DNA of 64,000 bases, taken from positions 23,561,583 to 23,625,582 of the forward strand of contig CM052359.1 of assembly GCA_028551475.1 (NCBI GenBank), written 5' to 3'. The first letter of the stretch is position 1. Every line of letters starts with the position of its first letter. Shown here piece by piece: positions 1-11,400 of the stretch. The stretch comes from Casuarina equisetifolia (taxonomy: Eukaryota; Streptophyta; Magnoliopsida; Fagales; Casuarinaceae). Position numbers and translations under genes: made by a program. A model generated the notes under the pieces. That model ran no database searches. It was not told where the DNA came from and was given only the letters and a program-made list of their open reading frames with translations.

Positions 1-351
1 TGTCTTAAGAATGATATCATTTCAGGCTTAGAAAAAATGATACAAAAATAAAATAAAATCAGTGAACAATGTCATTTTGTGGGTTAGAATTGGGTTAGAA
101 GTCAACTAAACGGATCGTCACACACCCATGAACAGTCACAGAATAAAAAATGTATTTCTACAGTATGTTGTGAGTTATGGGTTCCGTGTCACAATCATCT
201 CATTTGTTTTAACTTCAACAAAACAAAACATTATTCGGCCACTACACCAACCCATGGACGCCCTCAGAAAAATTTGATCAGTGAGACAGATTCAATAAAC
301 TATCTTTTGTCATTACTTCCCATCGAATCATTGGCAATCTCAAAACTCCAT
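1..351. other. GST upstream region, no gene
   Basis: No gene is visible here. The stretch from about 165 to 350 is repeated upstream of the other GST copies (near 14.80-14.95 kb, 34.21-34.38 kb and 43.57-43.70 kb), so it is the left part of a duplicated GST promoter segment. Confidence 0.6.
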
Positions 352-354
352 AGA

Positions 355-367
355 GGGGATATATATG
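355..367 (+). promoter_or_regulatory. Probable TATA box of GST A
   Basis: A GGATATATATGT block lies about 55 bases before the GST A start codon. The same block, or ATATAAATGT, precedes GST B (about 15172), GST F (about 34390) and GST G (about 43914) at a similar position, which supports a conserved core promoter. Assignment rests on motif and position only. Confidence 0.5.
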
Positions 368-419
368 TTCTCAAGGGTAGGAAGTAAAGCTACAAGGAAG
401 AAGAAGGAGAATAGCAAGA

Positions 420-1349
420 ATGGAGGAAGTAAAGCTACTAGGAGGTTGGGCTAGTCCATTCGTTTACAGAGTTATATGGGCTCTCAAACTCAAGGGTGTT
501 GGATATGAGTATGAGGAAGAGGATGTGATGAACAAGAAGAGTGAAATGCTTTTGAAGTATAATCCAGTGTATAAGAAGGTTCCGGTGTTTATTCTTGGCG
601 GTAAACCGATCGCAGAATCTATCATGATTCTTGAGTACATTGAAGAAACATGGCCACAGAGTCCTTTACTTCCTATTGATCCTCACGAGAAGGCTACGGC
701 TCGATCTGGACAAACTTGCAGAGGACAAGGTAACTCTACCTCTTCAACTCTTTTATGTTCTTGTTCGTGGGTAAAAATATGATTTTCTTTTATACACGTG
801 CACATTGCCCAACTGCATCGTTCTTATTTGCCAACTTTCTATGACGAGAAGAGGAAAGAGGAGTTACTATGTTGATAGCGTAATTTGTATGACAATCATT
901 CCTTATAGTTGAACAACAAAGAATTTTTATGGGCTCAGGTGAGAAGTTTAAGATGTTAGCACATCTAATCAGATGCCTTATGTGATTTGACCGAAACCCT
1001 TCTTGGGTTCCTTATTGCTGCTGGAGAAGAACAAGTAAAAGCAATAAAAGAAGCACAAGAACTTCTGAGAACCATAGAAGAGTACGGCCTTGGGGAAAAG
1101 AAGTTTTTCGGCGGCAATGATATTGGACTGCCCGACCTGGCTTTTGGGTGGATAGCTTTCTGGCTTGAAGACCTGGAAGAAGCAGCTGGGAACATAGTGG
1201 TGGAACCTGGCAGCATCCCTCGCTTGGAGGCATGGATGAAAAACTTCAGAGAAATTCCAGTAATTAAGGAGAACCTTCCTGATCGGAATGCATTGTTCAC
1301 CCATTTAAAAAGTTATAGGGATGCCCAGATCTCCTCAGGAGCAGTCTAA
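420..1349 (+). CDS. Tau-class glutathione S-transferase A, two exons, compensated frameshift
   Basis: Cytosolic tau GSTs join glutathione to electrophiles such as herbicides and lipid peroxidation products. Exon 1 (420-729) starts [14 protein letters not shown]; Ser12 in the W-x-S-P-F context is the expected catalytic serine, and the E-S pair before [11 protein letters not shown] binds the glutathione gamma-glutamyl group. Exon 2 carries the C-terminal helical domain ([21 protein letters not shown]...). Compared with GST B and F, one T is missing near 706, so FWTKFAEDK becomes a different 9-residue stretch and exon 1 ends in phase 1. The acceptor used by the other copies (GATTTAG or GATTCAG) has lost its AG here. 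The upstream AG at 971-972 gives exon 2 from 973 in exactly the phase needed, yielding 228 residues, a normal tau GST length. It may therefore be expressed, or be a pseudogene whose two lesions happen to cancel. Confidence 0.7.
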
Positions 1350-2300
1350 CGCTGGCACCATCACGGCTTGCAGTTCAATGGCACCCATTCTCTAGATCTC
1401 TTGATTGGATTTCCAAGAACTTAGGCCACAAATATGTGTATGTAAAGTGCTTGCAAAATAAATGTTAGTGTAATGGAGGACATACGTGGCTTTTACCTCT
1501 TAAGTTCGCTTATCTCCATACAGTCATTTCCTCCTAAAGTTTACTTATTTGCAAAAACCAGCCTTTAAGAGATGAATAGCGAACTACCGTAATTTTGATA
1601 TTTACTGGTGAAACATGGATTTTGGCTTCTTAATTTACACCAAATTGACTCCAATACATCTTCGATTAGATGATAGAAAATCCGTGACAAACTCAACAAT
1701 TATATGATTATAAGTTTTTTCTCACTACTAGAGATTTTACCATTCTTGCAAGCAAAGGAGAAAAAGAGATGAGACAAAAAGCTGTTACATTTAATAAGAG
1801 AACGCAAGAGCCCAACCCAAAAATATGTTATGAATTCCCGCCCCCCCCCTTTTTTTTAAACGAGTGCCCAACCTTGTGAAAAAATACGTCATTAAGAACT
1901 GAGTTTGAAAGGTTTTGTGATTGGACCCTTTTATCCACAACAAATAAAAGCAAATAGTTGCAGTCACCGTTCTGGATCTTTTCAGGTAAGAAAGAAAGGA
2001 GGAAGATAAAAAATTTATGTTGATTGAACTTATTTATTATGTGCGAGTGTGATAGATCTAATATCAGGGGGAGGAGCTTGCAACGGTTGGCTGTCGTTGA
2101 ATAACGAAGCAAATATTTTCTTTTGCCCTATCTTGGCAAACAAGAGAGAAGCGTTTCATTGAGAGAAAAACACAACTTTGGTCAATTCCTTTGAATTAAA
2201 AAGGTATCAAATACAAGGCTCTTTACTCCACTTGCAAGATTTTTTGCCTCTTCCCTAACAACGGTACACAACTTACAGTTTAAAGTCTTGACTCAAAACT
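1350..2300. other. Unit DNA without a gene
   Basis: No coding sequence is recognised. It includes the 3' flank of GST A and a C-run followed by a T-run near 1841-1857. The block 1700-1960 recurs at about 36680-36950 in unit 3, as expected for a segmental duplicate. Confidence 0.5.
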
Positions 2301-2455
2301 CCCATCAACCCACGCCAGCTCTTACACGAAAACTCACCATCTCAATAATCAATTACTGGTGAACTTTTTTAAGGGTCAAACGGAATTCTCCCTCTCCCAT
2401 CAACCCACGCCAGCTCTTACGTGAAAACTCACCATCTCAATAATCAATTACTGGT
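2301..2455. repeat. Direct repeat of about 60 bp with 95-bp period
   Basis: The block beginning CCCATCAACCCACGCC at 2301 recurs at 2396 with only a few differences. The spacer (2354-2395) resembles the last codons of the E-type GST. Confidence 0.8.
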
Positions 2456-2640
2456 AAATTCAAGAACCATGGCGGTTTGCAGTGCAACATCATCCATGCA
2501 ATCTCTGGATTTGGTTTTCGAGTAATAAAAAGCCAGAAAAGTAGTATCTTTAGGATACACACATCTTTGGTGTGTGGGGATTTATATTCAGGCTTTTAGC
2601 ATGTCAACAACTATGGTGTATTGTTTATCCTAGTAACTTT
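2354..2640 (+). pseudogene. Ghost of an E-type GST 3' end
   Basis: The segment from CTGGTGAACTTTTTTAAGGG onward aligns by eye with the last codons and 3' UTR of GST E (about 30198-30430), including the shared AGTAATAAAAAGCC and GGTGTGTGG blocks. Only the tail remains, so unit 1 once held an E-type GST that was deleted. A similar tail survives in unit 3 near 36985-37110. Confidence 0.6.
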
Positions 2641-3360
2641 AATTGGCAAAGTTTCGCTGTTTCTCCTTATTTGAACTTCTCCTGCTCCTTTTGTTTTTCT
2701 TCAATCATAGTATAGAACACGGATGAACGGGTATGGAAGCAAGACGGAAACAAGGTATACATATCAAATGAGGAAACTAAACAAACCAACTTTATTTTTA
2801 ATAAAAATCTCAAATAAAAAGAATGGGATACGAGATTGTACAAAAAATCAATTGGATTGTATTCCTCCTCATTATTCCCTTGTTTTGTTATCACATTAAA
2901 TTTTTACATATGTAGAGAAGCATAAAGAACAAGAAAAGAAATAAAACTTGGTACTTTTACTTGCATTAAAGACACATACATCCTGTCGTACTCATTTTAA
3001 CTAGTTCATGTTTTTTTTTTCTTTTACTATACATTTTCACATGTGCTAGCTTTATGTAGTTTTGGCATTAGTTTTGAGAGTAAATGTTTAAATTCGCCTA
3101 ATTGTTACCCCTTACAATTTATTACTTAGGGTCAAAATTGGTACAACATCAATAATCCATAGAATAAATTGGTTTTGAAGATCTACTTGCTTCCAAGAGT
3201 CTTTCTCTTCTTTTATGGCATACTTTCACTTAATCCCTCTTTTCAATTGCAATACTTCTTTCAAGATTTCTAAATTATATTTATCTCTTGCCCCCATTAT
3301 AAGCCTCTTTTGGGCCTTCCACACCCTTTGGAATCTATGCCTCTCGTTGTTCCACCATTT
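2641..3360. other. Unit DNA without a gene
   Basis: Nothing coding is recognised. The stretch is shared with unit 2 (about 30430-31160) and unit 3 (about 37070-37800). Confidence 0.5.
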
Positions 3361-4571
3361 TGTTAGCAATATTAGCATTTTAACAACATATTCATCTGCC
3401 TCTTCTAGAGTTACTACCTCCTCTCAAGATTTAGGATTATGTGCCCCTATTGATGATGCTTCATATGAAGAAATAACTCCAAGGTATCTTCCACTGGATG
3501 ATTACCATGCTTGGTTTGAATAGTCATGCTCACCTTTTGATGTTACTACAGAGGGACCTTGCCTCCCTTCTCCATCAGACAATTATCTTAATATTGTGCA
3601 GTCCTATTAAGCAAAATAAGAAGAAGCATTTCTTGCAATAGTTAGGGGTTCAAGGACTTTTAAGATAGGAGAGTCATCAACACGTTTGGTGTAGGAACTA
3701 GCCATGCAACCTGATTCTTTCTACACTTAAGAACAGGTTGGCTTCAGTCCAAACATGTTCCTGGAGTTACTACCGCAATTGCATGTTCAAATAAAAGAAG
3801 AGCTCGTGCCCTGGATCGGTTCAAGTGCAAGATTGTAACATTGAGTTAACTAATTATCCGCTTGAGATGGAAGAGGACTTCCCACTATATGCTGCTTAAG
3901 CAATGAGCCTTGCCACTGACAAGTTAGTAAATGGTTTTAATTATGGAGATGTGGCTGCTTTGTCTTGGCTGGATTTGGAAGATAATGTGCAATTAGATAC
4001 TACAGCCTATGGTGTAAGGGCTGGCGTTGATCTTGAAGAAATAGATGGTGATGTGCTCATGGCAACTTGGAATGTGGGAGACATAATTGAAGAGAAGGAG
4101 TATGGAACAGTGGCTGGAATGTGCACCGTGGTAAAGCAAAGCATGGAAGAAAATCAACTTGTAGCACCCATAGCATTGCAGGACGATGTTTTGGTAGCTT
4201 CATAAATGGAGTCGATAGGTTCTTTGTATCGTGATGAAAAGCTAGAAGAGTGAGGGCCTCATGAGTCTTGTTGAAAGGATGTCACGTAGAACTACTTGTG
4301 CAAAAGATAAGGTTCTCACTAGTTGCATCTGTTACAAAGCAACTGGTACTTTTTGTCTTTTTGTGAACTTAGCTGCCTATATAATGGCATAGCAAGATGT
4401 AATCCATAAGCAAGCAAAACACAAGCTTTCTTAAGCTTCTTCGTATTTGCTTCTCTTATTCTCTCTCTTATTGTTGTTATTTTCTTATAATCATCCTGCT
4501 TCTAACTCTCCTTATTATTGTAATATCTGTCTTATTTTCTTATATTTATCTTGAATATCAATTTTAATTCC
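3361..4571. mobile_element. Unit-1-specific 1.2-kb insertion, unclassified
   Basis: Units 2 and 3 read straight across CACCATTTCACCTCT, whereas unit 1 splits this site and carries about 1.2 kb between the halves. The insert starts TGTTAGC and contains short open stretches, the best at 3903-4205 on the + strand with an acidic, otherwise unrecognised product. Near its right end lies CTATATAATGG followed by a pyrimidine-rich leader, the arrangement of an LTR or pararetroviral promoter. There is no clean target duplication beyond TTT. It may be a fragment of an LTR element or of an endogenous pararetrovirus. I cannot decide which. Confidence 0.5.
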
Positions 4572-4820
4572 TTTCACCTCTCTAAGTCTCTACCGCATTT
4601 GAGGCTACTAAGCTACTCTAATTTTCATCCTTTTTAACTTCTTCCGGCCCCATTGTAACTCTATCCTCCTTCGGCCTCATTGCTTCTTTAGGTCTCCTTT
4701 AGGCTTGCCCATGCATTAAGCCTTTCGGCTAATCACAACATAAGACCTCTTCGCACCCTTACGCCCCCTCATCTCTTTGGGCGTCATCGTTTTTCCTTGC
4801 AACTCTAGGCTTCTCATGGG
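4572..4820. repeat. Degenerate CGGCCTCATTG / TTTAGG repeat tract
   Basis: Variants of CCTTCGGCCTCATTG and TTTAGGTCTCC recur several times here and at the equivalent places in unit 2 (31150-31400) and unit 3 (37800-38050). It looks like an old degenerate tandem repeat and not coding. Confidence 0.4.
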
Positions 4821-4826
4821 CCACAT

Positions 4827-5532
4827 GATAATGACGGAGGTCCTTCATTCAGTCCTCACGGACATGATGAAGGATCCTCTAGTCAACTTAAACAGCAAGC
4901 AGAACAAGCTCTCTCAGCTCATGTGTTCTACTCTCAGTATAGAGGACAATGGGAACCGGATGAAGGATGCTGGAGGTACTCACAGCACGAAGGAAATTGG
5001 AAGGTAGCTCAACCCAGCACTAGTCTAAGGATTGGCTCAGGACCCATGATGATAGACGAGACAAAGAAGCCTCTGAATGCACTGGATACAGAAGCAACAC
5101 AACACTCCGAAAGTGCCAGCAACAATCAGCACACTGCACCGTCAGCATATGTGAGAGCGCGTGATGGAAGAGAGAAAGGGAAAGTTGTAATGAAGGAGGA
5201 CATCGCTCCACGCTGGACACATCTGAATGCAGAAATAGAAAGTGGCTCTTCCTATGGTGCAGATTATGACGAAGACATTCAAGCAGCTTCCAAGAAACCA
5301 TGTACATTTATTTCCTTAGAGTCAGCCAAGCAGATGACTTACGTAACCAATGACGTTTAATTCTTGGGAGCTAAGTTTATATGTAATGACTAAAGTAGGG
5401 TAAACTTCTATTATAAATATGTAGTCTATGTGAACTATGACCCCCTCGAGTCATTTTGCTTGCTTAGCTTTATAATATCCAGTCCTGTTTATGTGCTAAG
5501 TTTATGATATTTCCAAGCACTGTTTTTCTTCT
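4827..5532 (+). mobile_element. Unit-1-specific 0.7-kb insertion with CCACAT target duplication
   Basis: CCACAT occurs at 4821-4826 and 5533-5538, and units 2 and 3 have a single copy at this point, so this is a real integration with a 5-6 bp duplication. The + strand is open from the left edge of the insert to a stop at 5358-5360, about 178 codons. The product is rich in Ser, Gln, Gly and His, with a W-E-P-D-E-G-C-W segment followed by an acidic tail. A TATAAATAT block follows at about 5413. The ends are not TG..CA. Function is unknown; a gag-like or viral capsid-region fragment is possible. Confidence 0.55.
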
Positions 5533-5538
5533 CCACAT

Positions 5539-6629
5539 TGTGCCTTTGGATCACTACTCGGCCTTGTTGTATATCTAAGCCCCTTCGAGCCTTCTATAGG
5601 CCTAACATATGACCTCAAAAAACTTCAATCTTGAAATTGGGATATGCTAGTTTCATTCAAGCCCTTATTTGCCATATAAACATACCTCGTAAGATACGTC
5701 ACATGAAATTCCGTGAATATCCTCCAAAAGAACTTGTACCCACTTTGAAATTACAGACTTTCAAACTTACCTTTGCGTGTGTTTTCTTGCGATGCCATCA
5801 CGGCTTAAAGCTTATGATCGTGCCTCCTCGTGAAATTTTTATGTCACAGCAAAGCAGTTTCCTTATAAGTTGCCTATAAATTATATATTCATTTGCAAAA
5901 GTCAAGTAACGCGTTACCACTGTCAGGGCCTACGTAGGCGTCGGAGCTGCCTGACGGATTCAAAGATATCTTTAAGGGGTGGTCATTGCACAAGGCAAGG
6001 GCCAAGTATGCTGATTCGGTGGATCTCCATTGATGTGTCGGATCATCACATATTCGGCAACAATTCAAACACAAATTTGATTTCCCATCCCAAAGCATGA
6101 TATCTCATATGAGCCTTCTTTATCATATCGACGACACTCCCTGAGACCGATGAAAGAAGAATTTGAGTTTTTTCTTTGGGGAAGAAGAATTTCAATTTAC
6201 TTCTTATTTTTTATTTGGTATTTTCTTTCTCTCAGTCAAATTTCCCTTTAGAGGGTGGGCAGAAAGTTACTAGAAATAATGTGCAAAGGCATCGAAGAAG
6301 GTAGTAAAAATTAGTCTATCTTCAAGTTCTGTAAACTTTACTTATGACTCAATGGAAAACTTTCCACGACTTCCTTGTTCGTGAATTTGCATGGTAATCA
6401 TATGTCACTTTCGCAAGGACAGGAATTAAGAAAGTGTAGGACGACTTCGTACCGTAACAACACTTTGTTTTCAATTGAAAAAAGGATGCCGTGGATGGCT
6501 CCGAGTCCGGTCTAGGACCACCGCAGAATTTCAAGGGTTTAGGTGTGAAAATCTTGACGTGACCGAAATTGCGGCTGTGAAGGAGATGACTGAGAAGTAA
6601 AGGAGTGTATTTTGATAGGGAATATATGG
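5539..6629. other. Unit DNA without a gene
   Basis: Shared with unit 2 (about 31400-32670) and unit 3 (about 38040-39200). Short open frames here are not conserved between copies, so I call none of them. Confidence 0.5.
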
Positions 6630-6990
6630 TTCATTCTCAAGGTTTTACGCGGTTCAAAAGTGTAATTGAAGCCCACCAGAAAGGTACGGCGAAATTTCGA
6701 TGCAGAGAACTTCCTTTTTTAATTCCTTGCGGCGGAAAAACCCGAAACGTAACGCGCAAGGCAGCCATTCGAGGGACTCTTTGAAGTCAAGGGTCCATCG
6801 AGAGTCGCTGCTTTTCCTCCCAAGTCTAAATGTATTGGAAGCCAGCCGACCGAGGCTGCTCGTATCGATCGGGTTGCACTTAATAAAATTTGTACTTTGC
6901 CGCCGATATCATAAAAAAACTCGGTGGAATACTGTGATAAGCCGAAACGTATCGGAAGCTAGCAAAAGAAGCCAACCGGTTCGACGCAGG
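6630..6990 (+). pseudogene. Relic exon resembling a plastid-targeted N terminus, copy 1
   Basis: Three units carry this block. The best preserved copy (39216 on, unit 3) reads as a Ser/Thr/Lys/Arg-rich N terminus of transit-peptide type, followed by a K-C-I-G-S-Q-P-T-E-A-A-R stretch. In unit 1 the start region is altered and the frame is interrupted. The parent protein is not recognised. Confidence 0.35.
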
Positions 6991-7521
6991 TTGTGATATT
7001 ATTTCTAGCAAAGGAATGGTTACTTTTGACAAATTATTTTGTCATCCCTTAGTAGTTGATATCAAAGCCGCGAGCTGGATGATCAAGTTGTGAAAGTGAA
7101 CGAGTTTTACAATTTCAATCTATCTCTTAATGTTATAATCTATTACATTTAAAATAAAATGAATAAAAATAGATTTAGTAGTTTCAAAGTTACAAGAATA
7201 CAACCATTACTATCAAGATTAAAAATAATTTAAGAGTAATATCTTATCAAGCAAGAGAGTAAGAACAATAAATTGTATTAAACATTTAATAAGCTTTTTA
7301 TATATAGTTGTTTTCAACTATTTGCAATATGATTTCGTAATATATATAAATGCATAATAATTCAACAAGAAAAGCTATTACAAACAAAGCACAAAGATCT
7401 ACCTTTAAATATTTTCTATCTTATAGTATCATCTAGAAAAACCATGCTATGCCTAGAGCATCCCTTACTAGAGAAGATGAAATAGAAGGCCTATTACAAT
7501 TGTGCTTTAAGAGTAAGGCTA
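6991..7521. other. AT-rich 3' flank of peptide gene 1
   Basis: No gene is visible. The stretch is nearly identical to 39600-40140 in unit 3 and similar to 33040-33520 in unit 2, so it belongs to the duplicated unit. Confidence 0.6.
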
Positions 7522-7700
7522 CTAAGGAGTAACAGTTTGATCACCATGTTTACGTGTCGGTGGACCAGGAATATAAGTGCGAGGGTTTCGCTTTGTTGGG
7601 GGAACAGGAGTCCTCTCCAGTGACCCTAGCAGATGCCTGACATGGTGACCCGGATTGGCCGGAGATGGAGGCCTAACAGAAGCATCCTTCATTGTGTCAA

Positions 7701-8227
7701 TGTTACGACCCAACTATCTTTTGGTTAGAATTTAGCTATTTTGGGAAGCTCGCACAAAGGTAATCATGGGGTGACAGGGTCACGGGTGGCTAAAGGCTTT
7801 TGTTGGGAAGAGAAGCTCGAGAGGTAGCTCTTCATGCCTTCACCTGACAGATGGAGTGCAAGCAGTTTATGGGTAACATGTGTCAGTCTTGTAAGTGTGG
7901 TCATGTCTTTAGTGTAGGGTCGTGTCATGTGGCTTAGTCAAGGCCTTACTTTGTCTTGTAAGTGTTTAATTAAAAGTCTGTAACGTGTACTCCACCATTA
8001 CGTAGAAGAGTGGAGATGATTTGCTGTATTAATAGCCAGGAAACGATGAATGAAGCAGACTTGAAAAAACCCAAAATTATCTGGAGGCTAGCTACCTCGA
8101 ACCAAGCTAAAAAGGTTTCTCCTTCGATCTACAATAGGTCGATCGGGGAAAAGGTTTGTCGACTTATTCCGAGTCGATCAACCAGTTAACTGCCCAGTTA
8201 CCCGGGGAGTTACGCGTGAGCGTAACA
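7701..8227 (+). repeat. 5' LTR of the Gypsy element
   Basis: 527 bp, ending GAGCGTAACA, with an AACTGGCATCAGAGC primer site just downstream. Confidence 0.95.
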
Positions 8228-8253
8228 AACTGGCATCAGAGCCCACGTTCCAA

Positions 8254-8451
8254 ATGGGTGAAAACCAAGGTAGTGCTTCCGAGAGTGAGATGGATAGGCG
8301 CTTCCGTGAGTTGAATGAATCCATGCAGCAAATGTTTGCTGCTTTGGATGAAAAAATTGAGCGGGTAAATAGGAGCCGGACAGACTCGGAGGAGGCAGTG
8401 GAGGAAAACCACCAGAAGGAGGCAGCAGTGAAGGCAGCAAAACAAAGATGA
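8254..8451 (+). CDS. Gypsy gag N-terminal segment (65 aa)
   Basis: The frame begins MGENQGSASESEMDRRF and is a charged, helix-rich segment (RELNESMQQMFAALDEKIE) typical of the gag N terminus in plant Gypsy elements. It stops at TGA 8449-8451, overlapping the ATG of the main gag-pol frame by an ATGA. Related elements usually have a single continuous gag-pol, so this is either a one-base frameshift mutation or a coupled or recoded arrangement. Confidence 0.6.
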   Translation: MGENQGSASESEMDRRFRELNESMQQMFAALDEKIERVNRSRTDSEEAVEENHQKEAAVKAAKQR

Positions 8452-11400
8452 AAATGGAGTTCCCTGTTTACAATGGGGAAGATGACCCAACGGAGTGGAT
8501 CTGCCGGGCAGAACATTTCTTTGAGTTTCATCAAACTTCAGCTGGAGACAAGGTGCGTATTGCTTCTTGGAACCTCCAAGGAGAAGCGCAGGTATGGTTC
8601 AGACTCTTCAAGGACCAGTTGGGAGATGAGGTGACGTGGGAGTCAATGGTGGAAGATTTAATGGAGAGAAATGGTCCGAATGAGTTCAATGACTTTTTTG
8701 GAGACCTGACGAAGTTACAACAAACGGGCACGGTAGATGAGTACCAGAAGGCATTCTCTTGCCTTGCTATAAGGTCCGAAAGGATGACTGAAAAACAACG
8801 CCTAAGCTGCTTTGTCAGCGGATTGAAGGAGGAGATCCGAGGAGATGTGCGGATTGCCAAACCCAAATCAATGTCATCAGCATTAGGAATGGCCAAGATT
8901 CATGAGGCCAAATTGAAGGGAACCCGTCCTGGAGGAGCTTTCACTAAGTTCGGACAAACTTCAGTCAGTAGAAAAAGTCCAATGGTAGCGGCACCGACAG
9001 CAACAACCTCGGCTGCAATCGCAGGAGGAACCCCGCGACCCATTAAGAGACTGTCGGCAACAGAAATGTCCGAGAGAAGAATGAAGGGACTCTGCTTCAA
9101 TTGCGACGAACTTTTCAGCCCAGGTCATCGTTGTAAAAAGCTTTTCTTTATAGATGGTTTGTCTCTTGAAGAAGAGGTAGTAGCAGAAGAGATTGAAAAG
9201 GACTTAGAAGAGGAACTTTTAGTCGGAGCTGAAGAGGTCCCTCGGATATCTCTGAACGCTATCTATGGTGTTCCAAGCCCACAAACTATGAAGGTGGACG
9301 GCAAGGTGGGAGGCTCGGATCGGGATATAAGATTCCTGATGGACACTGGCTCCACTCACAACTTCATCCATGTGAAGTTGGCTAACAGGTTGGGGTTAAA
9401 ATCGACAGAAGAAGGATCATTCCATGTTAAGGTGGCCAATGGAGACTCCATAGCCAGCTCTGGCTCCTGCCGAAATGTAAAAGTCCAGATGCAGGGAGTA
9501 AGCTTTTCGGTGGACTTCCTCTTGCTGCCAATGGAAGGAACTGAAGCAGTAATGGGGGTGCATTGGTTGTATACCTTGGGTCCAACCCTATGGGACTTTC
9601 AACGTCTCACGATGAAGTTCGGCTATGAAGGGAAAAAGGTGACTCTGACTGGAGTGGCCAGACCGGCAAACAAGATCATTGGAGGAGAAGAAATGACGAA
9701 AGAGCTTAGGAAGCCCGGGCTAGGTGTGATTTTAAGAATGATGTCCTTGGGGGAGCAAACGGCTGAGGAACGAACTGGAGAATTGATGTTGCCCGAAGAG
9801 TTAGGTGAGCTGTTACACCATTTTGATGATGTCTTCGAAACACCCCGAGGCCTTCCTCCAGCGAGAACACAAGATCATCACATCATGCTCAAGGATGAAG
9901 GTAAGGCTATTGTAGTTAAGCCTTATCGTTATCCATTTTATCAAAAAATAGAAATTGAGGGTATTGTGCGGGAGTTGTTGGACTCGGAAGTCATTCGATG
10001 CAGCAACAGTTCCTTCTCATCACCAGTAATCCTAGTGAGAAAGAAGGATGGTTCTTGGCGTATGTGCGTCGATTATCGAGCTCTCAACCAACATACCATA
10101 AAAAATAGCTTTCCAATCCTGAATGTAGATGAGCTCCTGGATGAATTACATGGGGCAGAGGTGTTCTCTAAGCTAGACCTCCGTTCAGGCTATCACCAAA
10201 TCAGGTTAGCTCCAGCTGATGTCCACAAAACGGCCTTCAGAACTCATGAAGGGCATTATGAATGGCTAGTAATGCCATTCGAACTATCAAATGCACCAGC
10301 CACATTCCAATCACTGATGAACGAGGTCTTTAAGGAGTTTATGCGCAGGTTTGTCTTGGTTTTTTTTGATGATATATTAATTTTCAGCAAAAATTGGACT
10401 GATCATGTGCAGCACGTTGGGATGGTTCTGGAAACATTGAGGAACCACCAATTATTTGCAAAAAAATCCAAATGTGAATTTGGGCGGCAAAGGTTAGGAT
10501 TCCTCGGGCATGTTATAAGTAAGGAAGGAGTAAGTGTGGACCAAGAGAAGATCCGTGCAATAACAGAATGGCCAAAGCCTAACACCCTCAAGGCCTTACG
10601 CGGGTTTTTAGGCTTGACTGGCTATTATCGGCGGTTCGTGCGGCATTATGGGGTGGTTGCCAAACCATTAACTGACCTCCTAAAAAAGGGGGCATTCGGG
10701 TGGAGCCCAGAAGCTGAGGTAGCGTTTGAAACCTTGAAAAAGGTTATGATAACAACCCCAGTGCTTGCCTTGCCGAATTTTGATCAATCGTTTTTGGTAG
10801 AGTGCGACGCATCAAACACGGGTGTTGGGAGTGTGTTATCCCAAAATCAAAGGCCGATAGCGTTTTTCAGTAAGGCGCTCAAGGGAAGAAGTGTGCATCT
10901 CTCTGCATATGATCGTGAAATGATGGCACTCATCTTGGCGGTGCAAAAATGGCGTCATTACCTACTTGGAAGGAAGTTCACCGTGCGGACAGATCAACAA
11001 GCTTTAAAACATCTGTGGGATCAGCGCATCACTACCCCTAGCCAGCAGAGGTGGCTAACGAAGCTAATCGGATTTGATTTTCAAATCGAATACAGACCCG
11101 GACGTGATAATAAGGCAGCAGATGCCTTATCCAGGCGCGAGGAAGGTGTTAGTAGTGCGGCGAGAAAGAAAAAAGACGAAGAAATTCTGAAAATGGAAGA
11201 AGGAAGACAACCAACAATTCTAGTAGCTGATGTGGGGACCACTGTGGCAAGGCTTAACATGGTCGCAGAAGAAAAGGGTGAGCAACAAAAAAATCCTTTG
11301 GTATTAAATAATCCTGAATTTTCTGGTGTGTTACAGCAAACAACAAGGTCGTTGGAGATACTCTCTACAAGTGCCATCTCCACACCTGTGCCATTATGGG

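Noticed and set aside
965..1304. Antisense frames over GST exon 2 (also at 15788-16090, 35972-36311, 44561-44860)
   Set aside because: They mirror the conserved + strand GST codons and have no family of their own.
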